Shown piece after piece: positions 27,101-36,589 of a stretch of 64,000 nucleotides of DNA. The DNA is from Alkaliphilus transvaalensis ATCC 700919. Lineage in GTDB: Bacteria; Bacillota; Clostridia; Peptostreptococcales; Natronincolaceae. The stretch is taken from the NCBI RefSeq assembly GCF_000621485.1, contig NZ_KK211286.1, positions 62,001-126,000 of the forward strand. The letters are read 5' to 3'. A program made the position numbers and the translations under genes. Under the pieces are notes generated by a model, which did no database searches, was not told the origin of the DNA, and saw only the letters and a list, made by a program, of their open reading frames with translations. Position 1 is the stretch's first letter. Every line of letters starts with the position of its first letter.

Positions 27101-27237
27101 AGGAAATTGCATAATAGCATAAATCTAAATTTAAATACGTTTTATGCAAAGATGAAGTCTGAGTTGTACATTGAACACTAAACAGCGAAGTTTTCATTTT
27201 GCAATAATATAAATCTAAAATTAATTATGCCATCTCA
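27101..27237. repeat. MITE-like repeat family 1, short copy
   Basis: The left end AGGAAATTGCATAATAGCAT and the right end (AATTATGCCATCTCA) are inverted, as in the 36.3-kb copy. The inner TTGAACACTAAACAGCGAAG matches the block of the other copies with one change. It lacks their central palindrome, so it is an internally deleted version of about 137 bases. Confidence 0.7.
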
Positions 27238-27304
27238 TAAGTATATGAGTAGATACTTGCAATAGTTCAGTATAATATAAATTATAGTATTGGAGGAATA
27301 AGGA

Positions 27305-28093
27305 ATGATATTTTATTTTTCAGGTACAGGAAACTCTTTAGAGATAGCAAAAAAGATGGCTCATCAACTTAATGACAAAATTGAATCGATCTCTTCATTT
27401 ATCGTAAAGGATGGGGGGGGATATGAGTATTATTTAGAAGATGGAGAAAAAATTGGCTTTGTTTTTCCGGTATATGCTTGGGGGGCGCCCAAAATGGTTT
27501 TAGATTTCATCTTAAAGTTAGATCTTGTTAACTATAAAAACCATTTTATTTATTGTATTGCTACCTGTGGTGAAAATATTGGTGGTACTATGGAGCAGTT
27601 AAATCATTACTTGAAAAAGAAAATGTTGAAGTTAGATAGTGGGTTTTCTATCAAAATGCCAAATAATTATATGATAATGGGCATGGATGTAGATACAAGA
27701 GAAGAAGCCGATGAGAAGTTAAGGAAAGTGGATACCATTGTTGAAAACTTTGTTTCAGTTGTTAAAGCTGAAAAAAGAAAGGTGTTTCAGGTAGAAAAGG
27801 GTTTGCTACCTACTATCATAACGCCAATTGTAAACCCGCTTTTAATGAAATTTGGGATGAATACCAAAAAATTCTATGCAAAAGAAAATTGTACTTCCTG
27901 TGGAATTTGTGAAAAGGTGTGTAATGCCAAAATAATTAAGGTTACTGATCAACCTAGATGGGGTAATGGGTGTAGTCAATGTTTAGCATGTATTAATTTA
28001 TGTCCAGTCAATGCAATTGAATATGGTAAAGGAACAATAAAAAAGGGAAGGTACCGCAATCCAAATGTAAGTATAAAAGATTTAAGTATGTAG
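27305..28093 (+). CDS. EFR1 family flavodoxin/ferredoxin protein
   Basis: Residues 1-160 are a flavodoxin-like domain beginning IFYFSGTGNSLEIAKKMA, with an FMN phosphate loop. Residues 197-240 carry two [4Fe-4S] motifs, CTSCGICEKVC and CSQCLACINLCP. This is the EFR1 layout (flavodoxin plus 2x[4Fe-4S]), a cytoplasmic electron carrier in anaerobes. The ribosome binding site is TTGGAGG. Followed by a terminator, so monocistronic. Confidence 0.9.
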   Translation: MIFYFSGTGNSLEIAKKMAHQLNDKIESISSFIVKDGGGYEYYLEDGEKIGFVFPVYAWGAPKMVLDFILKLDLVNYKNHFIYCIATCGENIGGTMEQLNHYLKKKMLKLDSGFSIKMPNNYMIMGMDVDTREEADEKLRKVDTIVENFVSVVKAEKRKVFQVEKGLLPTIITPIVNPLLMKFGMNTKKFYAKENCTSCGICEKVCNAKIIKVTDQPRWGNGCSQCLACINLCPVNAIEYGKGTIKKGRYRNPNVSIKDLSM

Positions 28094-28121
28094 CGAGTAG
28101 ATAGAAATATGATTTTTAAGG

Positions 28122-28164
28122 GATACTTTTTGTGGGGGGATTAACTACAAATAAGTATCTTTTT
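28122..28164 (+). terminator. Terminator after EFR1 gene
   Basis: GATACTTTTTGTGG pairs with CTACAAATAAGTATC with one bulge, followed by TTTTT. It starts 29 bases after the stop. Confidence 0.65.
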
Positions 28165-28351
28165 GTCATTAATATAGAGTAAATCTTAATAGATTCTATT
28201 TATTAAAAATTGTTAATAATTTAGTAACTAATAAGTAATAATTCCCTTGGAATGAGTAAAAATACAGGATTTTACATATAAGACAACAGATTGAAACAGA
28301 GTAATAACAGTAGCTAAAGGGAGTGGTGGTAAAAAAATATAGAAAACAGTA

Positions 28352-28380
28352 TTGTATATTATTTAACAATATGCTAATAT
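28352..28380 (+). promoter_or_regulatory. Candidate promoter of duplicated-domain lipoprotein
   Basis: TTGTAT (28352-28357), a 17-base spacer, then TAATAT (28375-28380), ending 47 bases before the start codon. It is a moderate match in an AT-rich background. Confidence 0.4.
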
Positions 28381-28427
28381 ATTCCTGCATAGATAAATTA
28401 ACCTAAATAAATTTGGGAGGGATTATT

Positions 28428-29534
28428 TTGAAAAAGAGTTTTGCAGTTTTACTATCTTTATTATTAATTTTTTCCTTATTAGCAGGTTGTACAAATAATA
28501 CTAATGTAGAAGTTGACCCTGTTGATGAAGACAACAATGTAAGTGCACCGAGTGAAGAATCAATTAAAGTTGGTCTTGGAACAGTTAACTCAATTGCTAA
28601 ATCTAAAAGTTATAGCCTTGAGGGAGATAAAGAGACCCTTGCGCTAGGTCAAGTTGATACAGTAATTGCTGCTGCAGCCTTTGATCAAGATGGTAAAGTT
28701 GTAAGTGTCATTATTGATAATGCCCAAACAAGAGTAAACTTCGATAATGAAATGCAAATCACCAACGATCTGTCAGCTGAGATCAAAACAAAAGCCGAGC
28801 TTCTAGGAGACTATGGTATGGCAAGAGTATCTGGAATTGGTAAAGAATGGTTTGAGCAAATTGCTGAATTAGAGAAATGGATGGTAGGTAAAACTGTAGC
28901 TGAAATTAAAGCTATGAAAGTAAAAGAAGTAGATGCAGCTCATCCTGCAGTACCAGATGTTCCAGAGCTTACTTCTCTAGTAACAATAACAATCCAAGAC
29001 TATGTTGCAGCTCTAGAGAAGGCATATAATAACGCAGTCGAAGTAGAAGGCTTTGACAAATTAGGATTAGGACATCAAGTTTCAATTGCTAAATCTAAAG
29101 GATATAGCAATAAAGATGGTAGTGAAGTCTTACCTTTGGCACAAGTAGATACAGTAATGGCTGCTACTGCCTTTGACAAAGATGGAAAGGTTGTAGGAAC
29201 GCAAATTGACAACGCTCAGGTTAGAATTAATTTTGATGCAGAAGGTACTATAACAAATGACTTATCTGCTACAATTAAGACAAAATCTGAATTAGGTAAT
29301 GACTATGGAATGGCAAGAGTATCGGGTATTGGCAAAGAATGGTTTGAACAAATGGAAGAACTAGAAAAATGGATGGTAGGAAAAACTGTAGCAGAAATTA
29401 AAGGGATGAAAGTTAAGGAAGTAGATGCAGCCCACCCAGCTGTACCAGATATTCCAGAGCTTACATCATCAGTAACCATCACAATTCAAGATTATGTAGC
29501 TGCCGTAGAGGAAGCTTACAATACAGCTAGATAA
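28428..29534 (+). CDS. Lipoprotein with two near-identical FMN-binding-like domains
   Basis: TTG at 28428 is the likely start because GGGAGG lies seven bases upstream. A signal ends in LLAGC (Cys21). Two copies of a domain of about 155 residues follow; long stretches are identical (KEWFEQ, EKWMVGKTVAEIK, KVKEVDAAHPAVP, VTITIQDYVAA). The end of each, PELTSxVTITIQDYVAA, aligns with the SGAT motif region of FMN-binding domains, with SLVT in copy one and SSVT in copy two. I infer a divergent FMN-binding lipoprotein used in extracellular electron transfer. An ApbE flavin transferase follows 317 bases downstream, which supports this. A distant relationship only is claimed. Confidence 0.75.
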   Translation: MKKSFAVLLSLLLIFSLLAGCTNNTNVEVDPVDEDNNVSAPSEESIKVGLGTVNSIAKSKSYSLEGDKETLALGQVDTVIAAAAFDQDGKVVSVIIDNAQTRVNFDNEMQITNDLSAEIKTKAELLGDYGMARVSGIGKEWFEQIAELEKWMVGKTVAEIKAMKVKEVDAAHPAVPDVPELTSLVTITIQDYVAALEKAYNNAVEVEGFDKLGLGHQVSIAKSKGYSNKDGSEVLPLAQVDTVMAATAFDKDGKVVGTQIDNAQVRINFDAEGTITNDLSATIKTKSELGNDYGMARVSGIGKEWFEQMEELEKWMVGKTVAEIKGMKVKEVDAAHPAVPDIPELTSSVTITIQDYVAAVEEAYNTAR

Positions 29535-29572
29535 AAAGAAATAACTAAAAATCAATTTTAAGGAATTAATGT

Positions 29573-29622
29573 AAGAAAGCCAGCTAATATAGCGTAGAAA
29601 TGCGTAAAATGCTGGCTTTCTT
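29573..29622 (+). terminator. Terminator after duplicated-domain lipoprotein
   Basis: A 12-bp perfect stem (AAGAAAGCCAGC at 29573-29584, GCTGGCTTTCTT at 29611-29622) with a 26-base loop. The 230 bases between it and the ApbE gene hold a TATAAT at 29800-29805 without a clear -35 box. Confidence 0.75.
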
Positions 29623-29851
29623 AGTTAAATCATAACTATAACATAAAGTAGTTATAGGAGCCTTAATATATTATATGTAATTAAATTAATTGTGCAAATG
29701 ACTTATATAGCTCAAAATTTATTTTATATTTATATAAATCCAATATTATCTTAACCACCATTTTCTTAAATGTTCATTTCTTTGATTAATGAAAAAAAGT
29801 ATAATTAATATATGGAGTTTTATATTAATAATTCTTAAGGAGTTATTTGAC

Positions 29852-30934
29852 ATGAAAAAGATCACGATACTTGCATTGGCAATTATGATTGTTATTACTG
29901 GTTGTCAATTTAAAACAAATCAAGACAATAACCAATATACCAGATATACCGATAGCTTTTTTGATACCTTTAATACACTAATAGTGGTTGTAGGATATAC
30001 TGAAAGTGAAGAAGAATTTGAAGGCTATTTTAATAAAATTAAAACAAGCTATGGGGAATATCATAAATTATATGATATATACAATGATTATGAGGGGATA
30101 AACAATGTCAAAACAATTAATGATCATGCTGGTATCAAACCAATAAAAGTGGACCAAAGAATAATAGATCTCCTTTTATACGCAAGAGAGTGGAGTCAGC
30201 GTACCGGAGGTGACACAAATGTGGCCTTCGGTTCAGTTCTAAAAATATGGCATCAATATAGAACAGAGGGAATCGATAATCCTAATCTGTCTAAGTTACC
30301 ACCTATAGAAGTACTAGAAGAAGCAGTGAAACATACAGATATTGATAAAGTGATTATTGATGTAGAAAATAACACTGTTTTTTTAGAAGATAGTAGAATG
30401 AGTCTTGATGTAGGAGCAATAGCCAAAGGTTATGCAACGGAAATGGTAGCCCAAGAAATAATGGCAGAAGGTATGATTTCAGGGGTAATTAGTGCTGGAG
30501 GTAATATTCGAACGATTGGAAAACCTCTAGACGGAGTTAGAGAACAATGGGTAATAGGGATCCAAGACCCTAGAGCTTCTATATTTTCAGATGAGAATTT
30601 AGATAGTGTATTTGTTAATAATGGGTCGGTAGTTAGCAGTGGAGACTATCAAAGATACTATTATGTGGGGGATGAATTAATTCATCATATCATTGATCCT
30701 AAAACCCTTATGCCAGCAAATTATTACCGTGCAGTAACTATTGTTGCTGAGGATTCTGGTTTAGCAGATTTTTTATCAACAGCAATATTTTTAAAACCCT
30801 TTGAAGAAGGGAAGGAATTAATTGAAGAAATTACAGAAGCGGAAGCATTATGGGTTATGCCCGATGGGTCAGTAGAGATTTCGGAAGGAATGAAGGAAAT
30901 CTTGGGGAGTTATGGTGCAACAAATAAGAAATAA
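29852..30934 (+). CDS. apbE: FAD:protein FMN transferase (ApbE), lipoprotein
   Basis: ATG at 29852 is chosen because AAGGAG lies just upstream; an earlier in-frame ATG lacks a site. A lipoprotein signal ends in VITGC (Cys18). Motifs of the family follow in order: GGDTNVAFGSVLKIW, LDVGAIAKGYATE, SAGGNIRTIG and a C-terminal HHIIDPKTLMPA. ApbE moves FMN from FAD onto a Thr/Ser in SGAT-type motifs of exported proteins. Likely targets in this window are the flavoprotein at 22.2 kb and the duplicated-domain lipoprotein just upstream. Confidence 0.93.
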   Translation: MKKITILALAIMIVITGCQFKTNQDNNQYTRYTDSFFDTFNTLIVVVGYTESEEEFEGYFNKIKTSYGEYHKLYDIYNDYEGINNVKTINDHAGIKPIKVDQRIIDLLLYAREWSQRTGGDTNVAFGSVLKIWHQYRTEGIDNPNLSKLPPIEVLEEAVKHTDIDKVIIDVENNTVFLEDSRMSLDVGAIAKGYATEMVAQEIMAEGMISGVISAGGNIRTIGKPLDGVREQWVIGIQDPRASIFSDENLDSVFVNNGSVVSSGDYQRYYYVGDELIHHIIDPKTLMPANYYRAVTIVAEDSGLADFLSTAIFLKPFEEGKELIEEITEAEALWVMPDGSVEISEGMKEILGSYGATNKK

Positions 30935-30975
30935 AAGGAAATATAAAAATAATATGAGAATAATTATGGTATAAT

Positions 30976-31006
30976 AAGGTCAGTATTTTTTACTGATCTT
31001 TTTTTC
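30976..31006 (+). terminator. Terminator after apbE
   Basis: AAGGTCAGTA (30976-30985) pairs with TACTGATCTT (30991-31000) with one G-T pair and a 5-base loop, followed by T7. Confidence 0.9.
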
Positions 31007-31094
31007 TTGAAGATTTATAACAATAAACATATTTCGTAAACCTAGATATATGGATATCGAAATGTTATAATAGGTTAAAAGGGGGGGCATATTA

Positions 31095-32504
31095 ATGGCA
31101 AGTAGGGTATCCTATAGCAAACAAAGAGATTTTCTTTTAAATAATGATAATTTATATCAAAATGTTATATATTTAGCATGGCCAGTAGTTATTCAATCAT
31201 TATTACAGGTTTCAATCGGAACAATAGACATGAAAATGGTAGGATCATTAGGGGTAGATGCTATCTCTGCTGTCGGCTCTGGGCGAAATGTTGTTATGAT
31301 TATTATGGTTTTAGTAATAGGGATTTCAACTGGGACAACTGCAATGGTGGCTCGGTCGATTGGTAAGGGAGATCGTGAAGGGGCATCCATAAGCGCTGGT
31401 CAATCCTTTTTTCTTTGTCTATTAGCAGCAGCATTTATGGTTCCATTAGGTCTGTTAACAAATACTAAAGTTTTACAGCTTCTGGGTGTCGGTGAAAATG
31501 TTTTAAGTTTAGCGCAAGGGTATATGACAGTCTTTTTTATTACGATACCTTTGTTTTTACTTAATTTTATTGCAAGGGCTATCTTTCAAGGGGCGGGGGA
31601 TACTAAAACCCCCTTATTAATAGATATTTTAATGAATATTGTAAATGTAGTTTTTAATTATGTATTTATTTTCGGATTTTGGATCTTTCCAGAATTGGGA
31701 GTAATGGGAGCGGCTATAGGAACTGCCATATCTAGATTTGTAGGTGCGTCTATAGGATGGGGAGCACTACTTAGTGGCAGGTTTGTTCTTCATGTTAACC
31801 TTTCCCATATGATTAAACCCAAGTGGGAACAATCCAAGCAGATCATAAAAATAGGTATTCCAGCTGCTTTACAGGGACTAACAAGAAATGCTAGTACATT
31901 TTTTATCTTTGCAATTTTAGCAAGAACGATGATGGCTGAAGCAGCAGTACCTGCCTTTGTAATAGGTACAAATCTTAATCAATATGCCCTTATGCCTGGG
32001 CTAGCAATAGGAACAGCAGCAGCGACCCTTTCAGGAATGAATATTGGCGCAAAAAAATTAGAAAGAGCAGAAAAAAGTGGTAAAGTTTGTACGATTTTAG
32101 GTGCTATTTTAATGGCATCCTTCTCAGCATTAGCGGTGGTTTTCTCAGAGCCTTTAATCAAGTTCTTTTTAGATCAACCGAATGGGGATGTGTTAAGAAT
32201 AGGAAAAGCTTATCTATTTATTATTGCATTATCTGAGCCCTTTCATGGTATGACAATTATTTATTCACGTACTATGCAGGGGGCTGGGTATACTAAATAT
32301 CCTTTTGTCATTACAGTAATTTGTTGGCTCTTTATAAAAGTCACTTTATCATATCTTTTGGCGTTAGTATTCAATCTACAATCTACAGGGGTATGGATTG
32401 CAATTAGTGTATCAACAATTATTTCTGGGTTAATGACCTATTACCTCTTTAAGAGAGGAACATGGAAGTATGTAAAATTAGAGAGCCAAAAACAAGGAGC
32501 TTAA
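31095..32504 (+). CDS. MATE family multidrug/drug-sodium antiporter
   Basis: This is a 469-residue protein with about twelve hydrophobic segments and the MATE-type repeat seen near VSIGTIDMKMVGSLG and again in the second half. It probably exports cationic drugs with sodium or proton exchange. GGGGGGG sits upstream of the ATG. The gene is flanked by terminators and stands alone. Confidence 0.9.
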   Translation: MASRVSYSKQRDFLLNNDNLYQNVIYLAWPVVIQSLLQVSIGTIDMKMVGSLGVDAISAVGSGRNVVMIIMVLVIGISTGTTAMVARSIGKGDREGASISAGQSFFLCLLAAAFMVPLGLLTNTKVLQLLGVGENVLSLAQGYMTVFFITIPLFLLNFIARAIFQGAGDTKTPLLIDILMNIVNVVFNYVFIFGFWIFPELGVMGAAIGTAISRFVGASIGWGALLSGRFVLHVNLSHMIKPKWEQSKQIIKIGIPAALQGLTRNASTFFIFAILARTMMAEAAVPAFVIGTNLNQYALMPGLAIGTAAATLSGMNIGAKKLERAEKSGKVCTILGAILMASFSALAVVFSEPLIKFFLDQPNGDVLRIGKAYLFIIALSEPFHGMTIIYSRTMQGAGYTKYPFVITVICWLFIKVTLSYLLALVFNLQSTGVWIAISVSTIISGLMTYYLFKRGTWKYVKLESQKQGA

Positions 32505-32509
32505 TTTGT

Positions 32510-32557
32510 AACCCTATAGACAATACTGACAAGTTTAGAACTGTCCATAGGGTTTTT
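32510..32557 (+). terminator. Terminator between MATE gene and germination operon
   Basis: AACCCTAT (32510-32517) and ATAGGGTT (32547-32554) form the outer stem; GACA and TGTC extend it around a mismatch. TTTTT (32553-32557) follows. It lies between convergent genes and could act on both. Confidence 0.75.
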
Positions 32558-32576
32558 AGCTTTAGGCAGTAAAGTG

Positions 32577-33677
32577 CTATTTTAAGGGACCTGCTGTTGT
32601 AATGTTTGTGTTTACTTTAATTTGGATTTCTGCATTTGATAGTGTTTTATTCCATTCTGCTTTAGACCAATCACGATGATATATTCTTAGGGTTTCTCCC
32701 ATCCCAATTGGATCAATTTCCAATGATTGAAATTTAGACAAAAGCTGACTTAAATTATCAGTCACATGGGTACTGGCTAATTTTTCTAACTCTAAACGCT
32801 CTTTTGTGTTTTCGGTGTTCCTATCTCCAGTGTAGCTTAATAATCTTCCAGCTAGACTCATTTCTACTACGAACTTAGGATTATTGATATCTTTATTGTT
32901 AGTAATTTTTAACTTAGATTGAACAAATTCTAGAGAAGCATAAATCGGATTACCATCTGCATCCTTCTCATCTGTTTCAAACTTTATACCAGGTAGATCT
33001 TTTTCTTTTCTTAAGCCTTCCAATAAGATTGCATCTTGGGTAGTTGTTACATCAATCATTTTGTCATCTTTAAATAAAGCAAATTTTGTAAGACCTAAGT
33101 GTTGATCGCTTTGATCTAAGTAAGGTACAACTGGGTCTGATACTTCATCAGTTAAGTTAAAGATAAATCCGTGAATTGTAGTAAAGGGATTAAATTTATG
33201 ATCTCCCATAGGTCTTAATAATTCAAAAATATATTGACTGGATACTGGCTTGCGTGGATAGTTGGTTGTAATAGCTTCTTCAGCAGAATCAGCAACTATG
33301 GCAAGAAAGACATTATCTGAAACTCGGCCATTTCTGTAGAGATCCATGAGAACTTTTTTTAAACCTCTTTCTCTAGCAAAGGCTTCACTAAATAATACTA
33401 CTGACAAATGAGAAAAAGATACTACATTATTAGAATGCATTGAAGCACTCCAAATTGCCTCCTGTGTAATATCTACAACCGCTGAGTGGATCTGAATTTC
33501 GTCCAACTTCATCCGTGGAAAGGCAAGGGTAGCTTTCATTTTACCTGAAGGTTCTAGATCAAATCCAATAACCCTTACTAAGCCTAAGTTCTCCATAGCT
33601 GGATGGCGAGTCTGACTAATACAACCATTCCCCAGTAATATAATTATTGCTAATGGAATTAACAGTTTTTTATTCAT
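32577..33677 (-). CDS. gerAC: Ger(x)C family spore germination lipoprotein
   Basis: Start at 33677 (ATG) overlaps the stop of the upstream permease gene (ATGA); a longer frame from 33734 is not used. The signal ends in LLGNGC (Cys19). The 366-residue product has the family pattern of nutrient germinant receptor C subunits. With the A and B subunits upstream it forms the receptor in the spore inner membrane that senses germinants. The symbol marks the subunit class; the true operon name (gerA, gerB, gerK and so on) cannot be told. Confidence 0.9.
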   Translation of the reverse strand: MNKKLLIPLAIIILLGNGCISQTRHPAMENLGLVRVIGFDLEPSGKMKATLAFPRMKLDEIQIHSAVVDITQEAIWSASMHSNNVVSFSHLSVVLFSEAFARERGLKKVLMDLYRNGRVSDNVFLAIVADSAEEAITTNYPRKPVSSQYIFELLRPMGDHKFNPFTTIHGFIFNLTDEVSDPVVPYLDQSDQHLGLTKFALFKDDKMIDVTTTQDAILLEGLRKEKDLPGIKFETDEKDADGNPIYASLEFVQSKLKITNNKDINNPKFVVEMSLAGRLLSYTGDRNTENTKERLELEKLASTHVTDNLSQLLSKFQSLEIDPIGMGETLRIYHRDWSKAEWNKTLSNAEIQIKVNTNITTAGPLK

Positions 33678-34759
33678 TGTTTTCTTTCCTTTCTCCGTTT
33701 TATGCTGTGAATCACTAGCAAAGGTAGGGGCCAAAGTAAGATGCTATACCCTAAATTAATACTAACTTGTTCTAATAATATATCGCGAACTTTTTCTGCT
33801 ATTGGTCCTACGGAAATAAAGAATGAAATACTAGCAGCTCCATATAAATGTAAATTTCGTTTACTTCCTAGTACTACATCAAAGGCTTTTTTAGTTACCC
33901 AAAGATAGGGAGCCATAGTGGAAAGAACTAAAAGAACCCATAATCCTACTAGAAGGGTATCAATCCGTTGAACAAAAGATAACTGAATAGCCTTTAATAG
34001 ATTAAGAAGAGGGAAAGTTAGATTTATTAGTTGCCACTTGCTAAAATATACGACACTAGCAACACTCGTGAGAAGGTATAAAATTGTTGTAATCCATACC
34101 CCCAATAACCCATGCTTGAAGGTTTTCTTTTGGTTAATAATATAAGGAAAATAAATCATTATGAAACCATAGCCCAACATAGCATCATATCCACTGAAGA
34201 GGGCATTTATAAATTCTTTAAAGGAAAAATCGAAAGAAGGTAATAAATGATAAAAATTACCTAGTCCTAAAGGCCATTGGGAATAATAAGTAAGCCATAC
34301 TGTTAGAAAAAAGCTTGCAATAGAAAATCTTGCTACAGATTTAATACCACCTAAAACGATATAAAGGGATACAGTATATATCAAAAACAGAGGTAGTAGT
34401 ATACTTTTTTCTGGTAGCAAAACAGCTTGTGCTAGAAAGCTATAATGCCTTGACACTCTAGCTAAACCCAAAATACCATAGATTATCCATATAAAAGTTG
34501 CAAGCTTTCCGAACCACTTTCCTAAAAGTTTTTTATGAATAGTAAATAATGTATCTTCTGGATACTTTAAGCACAAAGCAACCATGGGAAATAAAGTGAT
34601 TGAAGCAATTACTCCCATTATTAAAACGATGATCCATTGATTATAGCCAACTGGGCTAAGACTATTAGGTAAAGACAGAACACCTATTCCGGCCATAGCA
34701 CTTTGAACCAGAAAAACAACATGGTAGCCATTTAATTTTTTTAATTTCCCTCGATCCAA
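33674..34759 (-). CDS. gerAB: Spore germination permease, GerAB/endospore germination family
   Basis: A 361-residue membrane protein with about ten segments, of the amino-acid permease-like GerB class. It begins with KLNGYHVVFLVQSAMAGIGV. It lies 6 bases after the A-subunit gene and overlaps the C-subunit gene by four bases. It serves as the germinant-binding permease-like subunit. Confidence 0.9.
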   Translation of the reverse strand: MDRGKLKKLNGYHVVFLVQSAMAGIGVLSLPNSLSPVGYNQWIIVLIMGVIASITLFPMVALCLKYPEDTLFTIHKKLLGKWFGKLATFIWIIYGILGLARVSRHYSFLAQAVLLPEKSILLPLFLIYTVSLYIVLGGIKSVARFSIASFFLTVWLTYYSQWPLGLGNFYHLLPSFDFSFKEFINALFSGYDAMLGYGFIMIYFPYIINQKKTFKHGLLGVWITTILYLLTSVASVVYFSKWQLINLTFPLLNLLKAIQLSFVQRIDTLLVGLWVLLVLSTMAPYLWVTKKAFDVVLGSKRNLHLYGAASISFFISVGPIAEKVRDILLEQVSINLGYSILLWPLPLLVIHSIKRRKERKQ

Positions 34760-34765
34760 TTAATA

Positions 34766-36274
34766 TCACTCCTCATCTAAAGGTCGGGTAAAAGATTTTT
34801 TTGCCCTTGAAAATCCTTTGCGATTGGTAAAAAAACCAATCGGAGCTCTAACAAGACCATCAAATAAATCGGTACCTGATCTAGGGATAAAGGGGGTCAT
34901 GTAGGGTGTCCCTAAAGAAGTAATATTTAATAGGTGGTTTATCATAAAGGCAAAAGCTAGGGTTTGTCCTAAAAAGCCAAGGATACCAGCTGCAAATATA
35001 AATATGTATCGTACAAAACGGCTGGCGTTACTCATTAAAAAGTTTGGTGGCATAAATGAAAGTAGAGCAGATATGGCTACAAGAACAATAAGAATGTTAC
35101 TAGCAAGACCAGCCTCTACTGCTGCTGTACCAATAACAATACCACCTACAATCCCTAAAGTTTGTCCTACTTTACTAGGCATTCTAGCCCCAGCTTCCCG
35201 TAAAATTTCAATAACTAACTCTATAATTAAAACCTCCCACAACGGAGGGAAAGGAACTCTTGCCCGAGACTCTGTCAGTAATGTCATCAGTTCTATCGGT
35301 AATACTTCAGGATGAAAAGTTAAAATAGAAATATAGGTGGGTGTCAAAAGGATTGTTGCAAAAAAACCTAAGATTCTAAGGAGTCTAAGGAGAGAGCCAG
35401 TTGTCCAACGATTATAATAATCCTCAGTTGATATAAACATTTCTGTAAAACAGGTAGGACATATAGCTGCTTCTGGGCTACCATTTAAAAAAACTAAAAT
35501 CCTTCCATCTAAAAGAGCACTAACTGCGGCATCTACTCTTTGGGTAATACCAAATTGAGGAAACGGAGAATAGGGTTTGTCCTCCAACATCTGTTTAAGT
35601 ACACCCAATCCAAAAAAACCTTGAAATTCTATATTCTTTACACGATAAAACACCCGCTCGACATTTTCAGGGTTAGCGATATTCTCCATATATAGAATAG
35701 AAACCTCATTACGAGTTTCTGTTCCAAGTGGAAATATTTTACTTTTCAAAGCGGGGTTACAAATTGCCCTTCTTATTAAAGAAAGATTTATATTAAGAGA
35801 CTCAACAAATCCATATTGTGGACCCAAAACCGTTGTTTCTGATTCTGGTTCTGAAGGTTCCCTATTTGGAGCACTTAGGGTATTGATACTTAAAATAAGA
35901 TTCCTTTTGAGGTTAATAAGGATAGTAGAACCCTTTAAGACCTCTAAAATTAAAGTTGGAAGTTCTTGATTACTAATTTTTTTTGCAGTCTGAAAAGTTA
36001 ATTCAAGAGACTCGATCCCCTGCCTATAAAGAGGGTCTAATACAATCTGTTGTAAAACAGATAAATCTACTAAGGAATGCATATAGATAATAGTCACAGA
36101 CTCATCTGCAACAGTGATATCTTTGATTACTGCATCATCTAAGTCTATTAGTTCCTTTATGATATTTTCTTTAGTAATTGGACCTTTAGACTCAGGTAAT
36201 AAAAAATCTTCTTCTATTATAGGGGGGTTGCTTTTGCTGGCAAAATAATTCTTTAATATTCTTCTTAGATCCAA
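34766..36274 (-). CDS. gerAA: Spore germination GerA-class receptor subunit
   Basis: The TTG start at 36274 follows AAGGAGGAG. The 502-residue product has a large soluble N-terminal half and a C-terminal half with about five membrane segments (LRILGFFATILLTPTYISIL and others), typical of GerAA/GerKA. It is the first gene of a three-gene operon A-B-C. Nutrient detection by the spore is the expected role. A MITE-like repeat ends 23 bases upstream and carries a TATAAT facing it. Confidence 0.92.
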   Translation of the reverse strand: MDLRRILKNYFASKSNPPIIEEDFLLPESKGPITKENIIKELIDLDDAVIKDITVADESVTIIYMHSLVDLSVLQQIVLDPLYRQGIESLELTFQTAKKISNQELPTLILEVLKGSTILINLKRNLILSINTLSAPNREPSEPESETTVLGPQYGFVESLNINLSLIRRAICNPALKSKIFPLGTETRNEVSILYMENIANPENVERVFYRVKNIEFQGFFGLGVLKQMLEDKPYSPFPQFGITQRVDAAVSALLDGRILVFLNGSPEAAICPTCFTEMFISTEDYYNRWTTGSLLRLLRILGFFATILLTPTYISILTFHPEVLPIELMTLLTESRARVPFPPLWEVLIIELVIEILREAGARMPSKVGQTLGIVGGIVIGTAAVEAGLASNILIVLVAISALLSFMPPNFLMSNASRFVRYIFIFAAGILGFLGQTLAFAFMINHLLNITSLGTPYMTPFIPRSGTDLFDGLVRAPIGFFTNRKGFSRAKKSFTRPLDEE

Positions 36275-36297
36275 TAGTTCTCCTCCTTATAATAATA

Positions 36298-36567
36298 GAG
36301 GAAATTGCATTATACCATACAATGAATTTATATTCGATTTATGCAAAAATAAAAACTAAGTCGCCCATTGTGAAAAGCAGATGGCCGAAATCTTAGATTT
36401 CGAGGCAGTCGCTTTGTTATAAACTTTAATACTAATTACAAATGTTTATAATATTGAACTGTTAGTATGAAAGTTTCTAACATCATTGATATCACTCGTT
36501 GAACACTAAGCAGCGAAGTTTTTATTTTGTATTAATATAAATATAATATCAATTACGCAATTTCTTC
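36298..36567. repeat. MITE-like repeat family 1, full copy A
   Basis: About 270 bases with terminal inverted repeats (GAGGAAATTGCATTATACCA at the left; the right end reversed gives GAAGAAATTGCGTAAT). The middle contains CGAAATCTTAGATTTCG, a perfect hairpin. AATAAT stands on both sides, a possible target duplication, though AT-rich. No open frame fits a transposase. It fills the gap between the ger operon and the gene at 36590. Confidence 0.8.
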
Positions 36568-36589
36568 AATAATCTTTAGCATCCTACTA

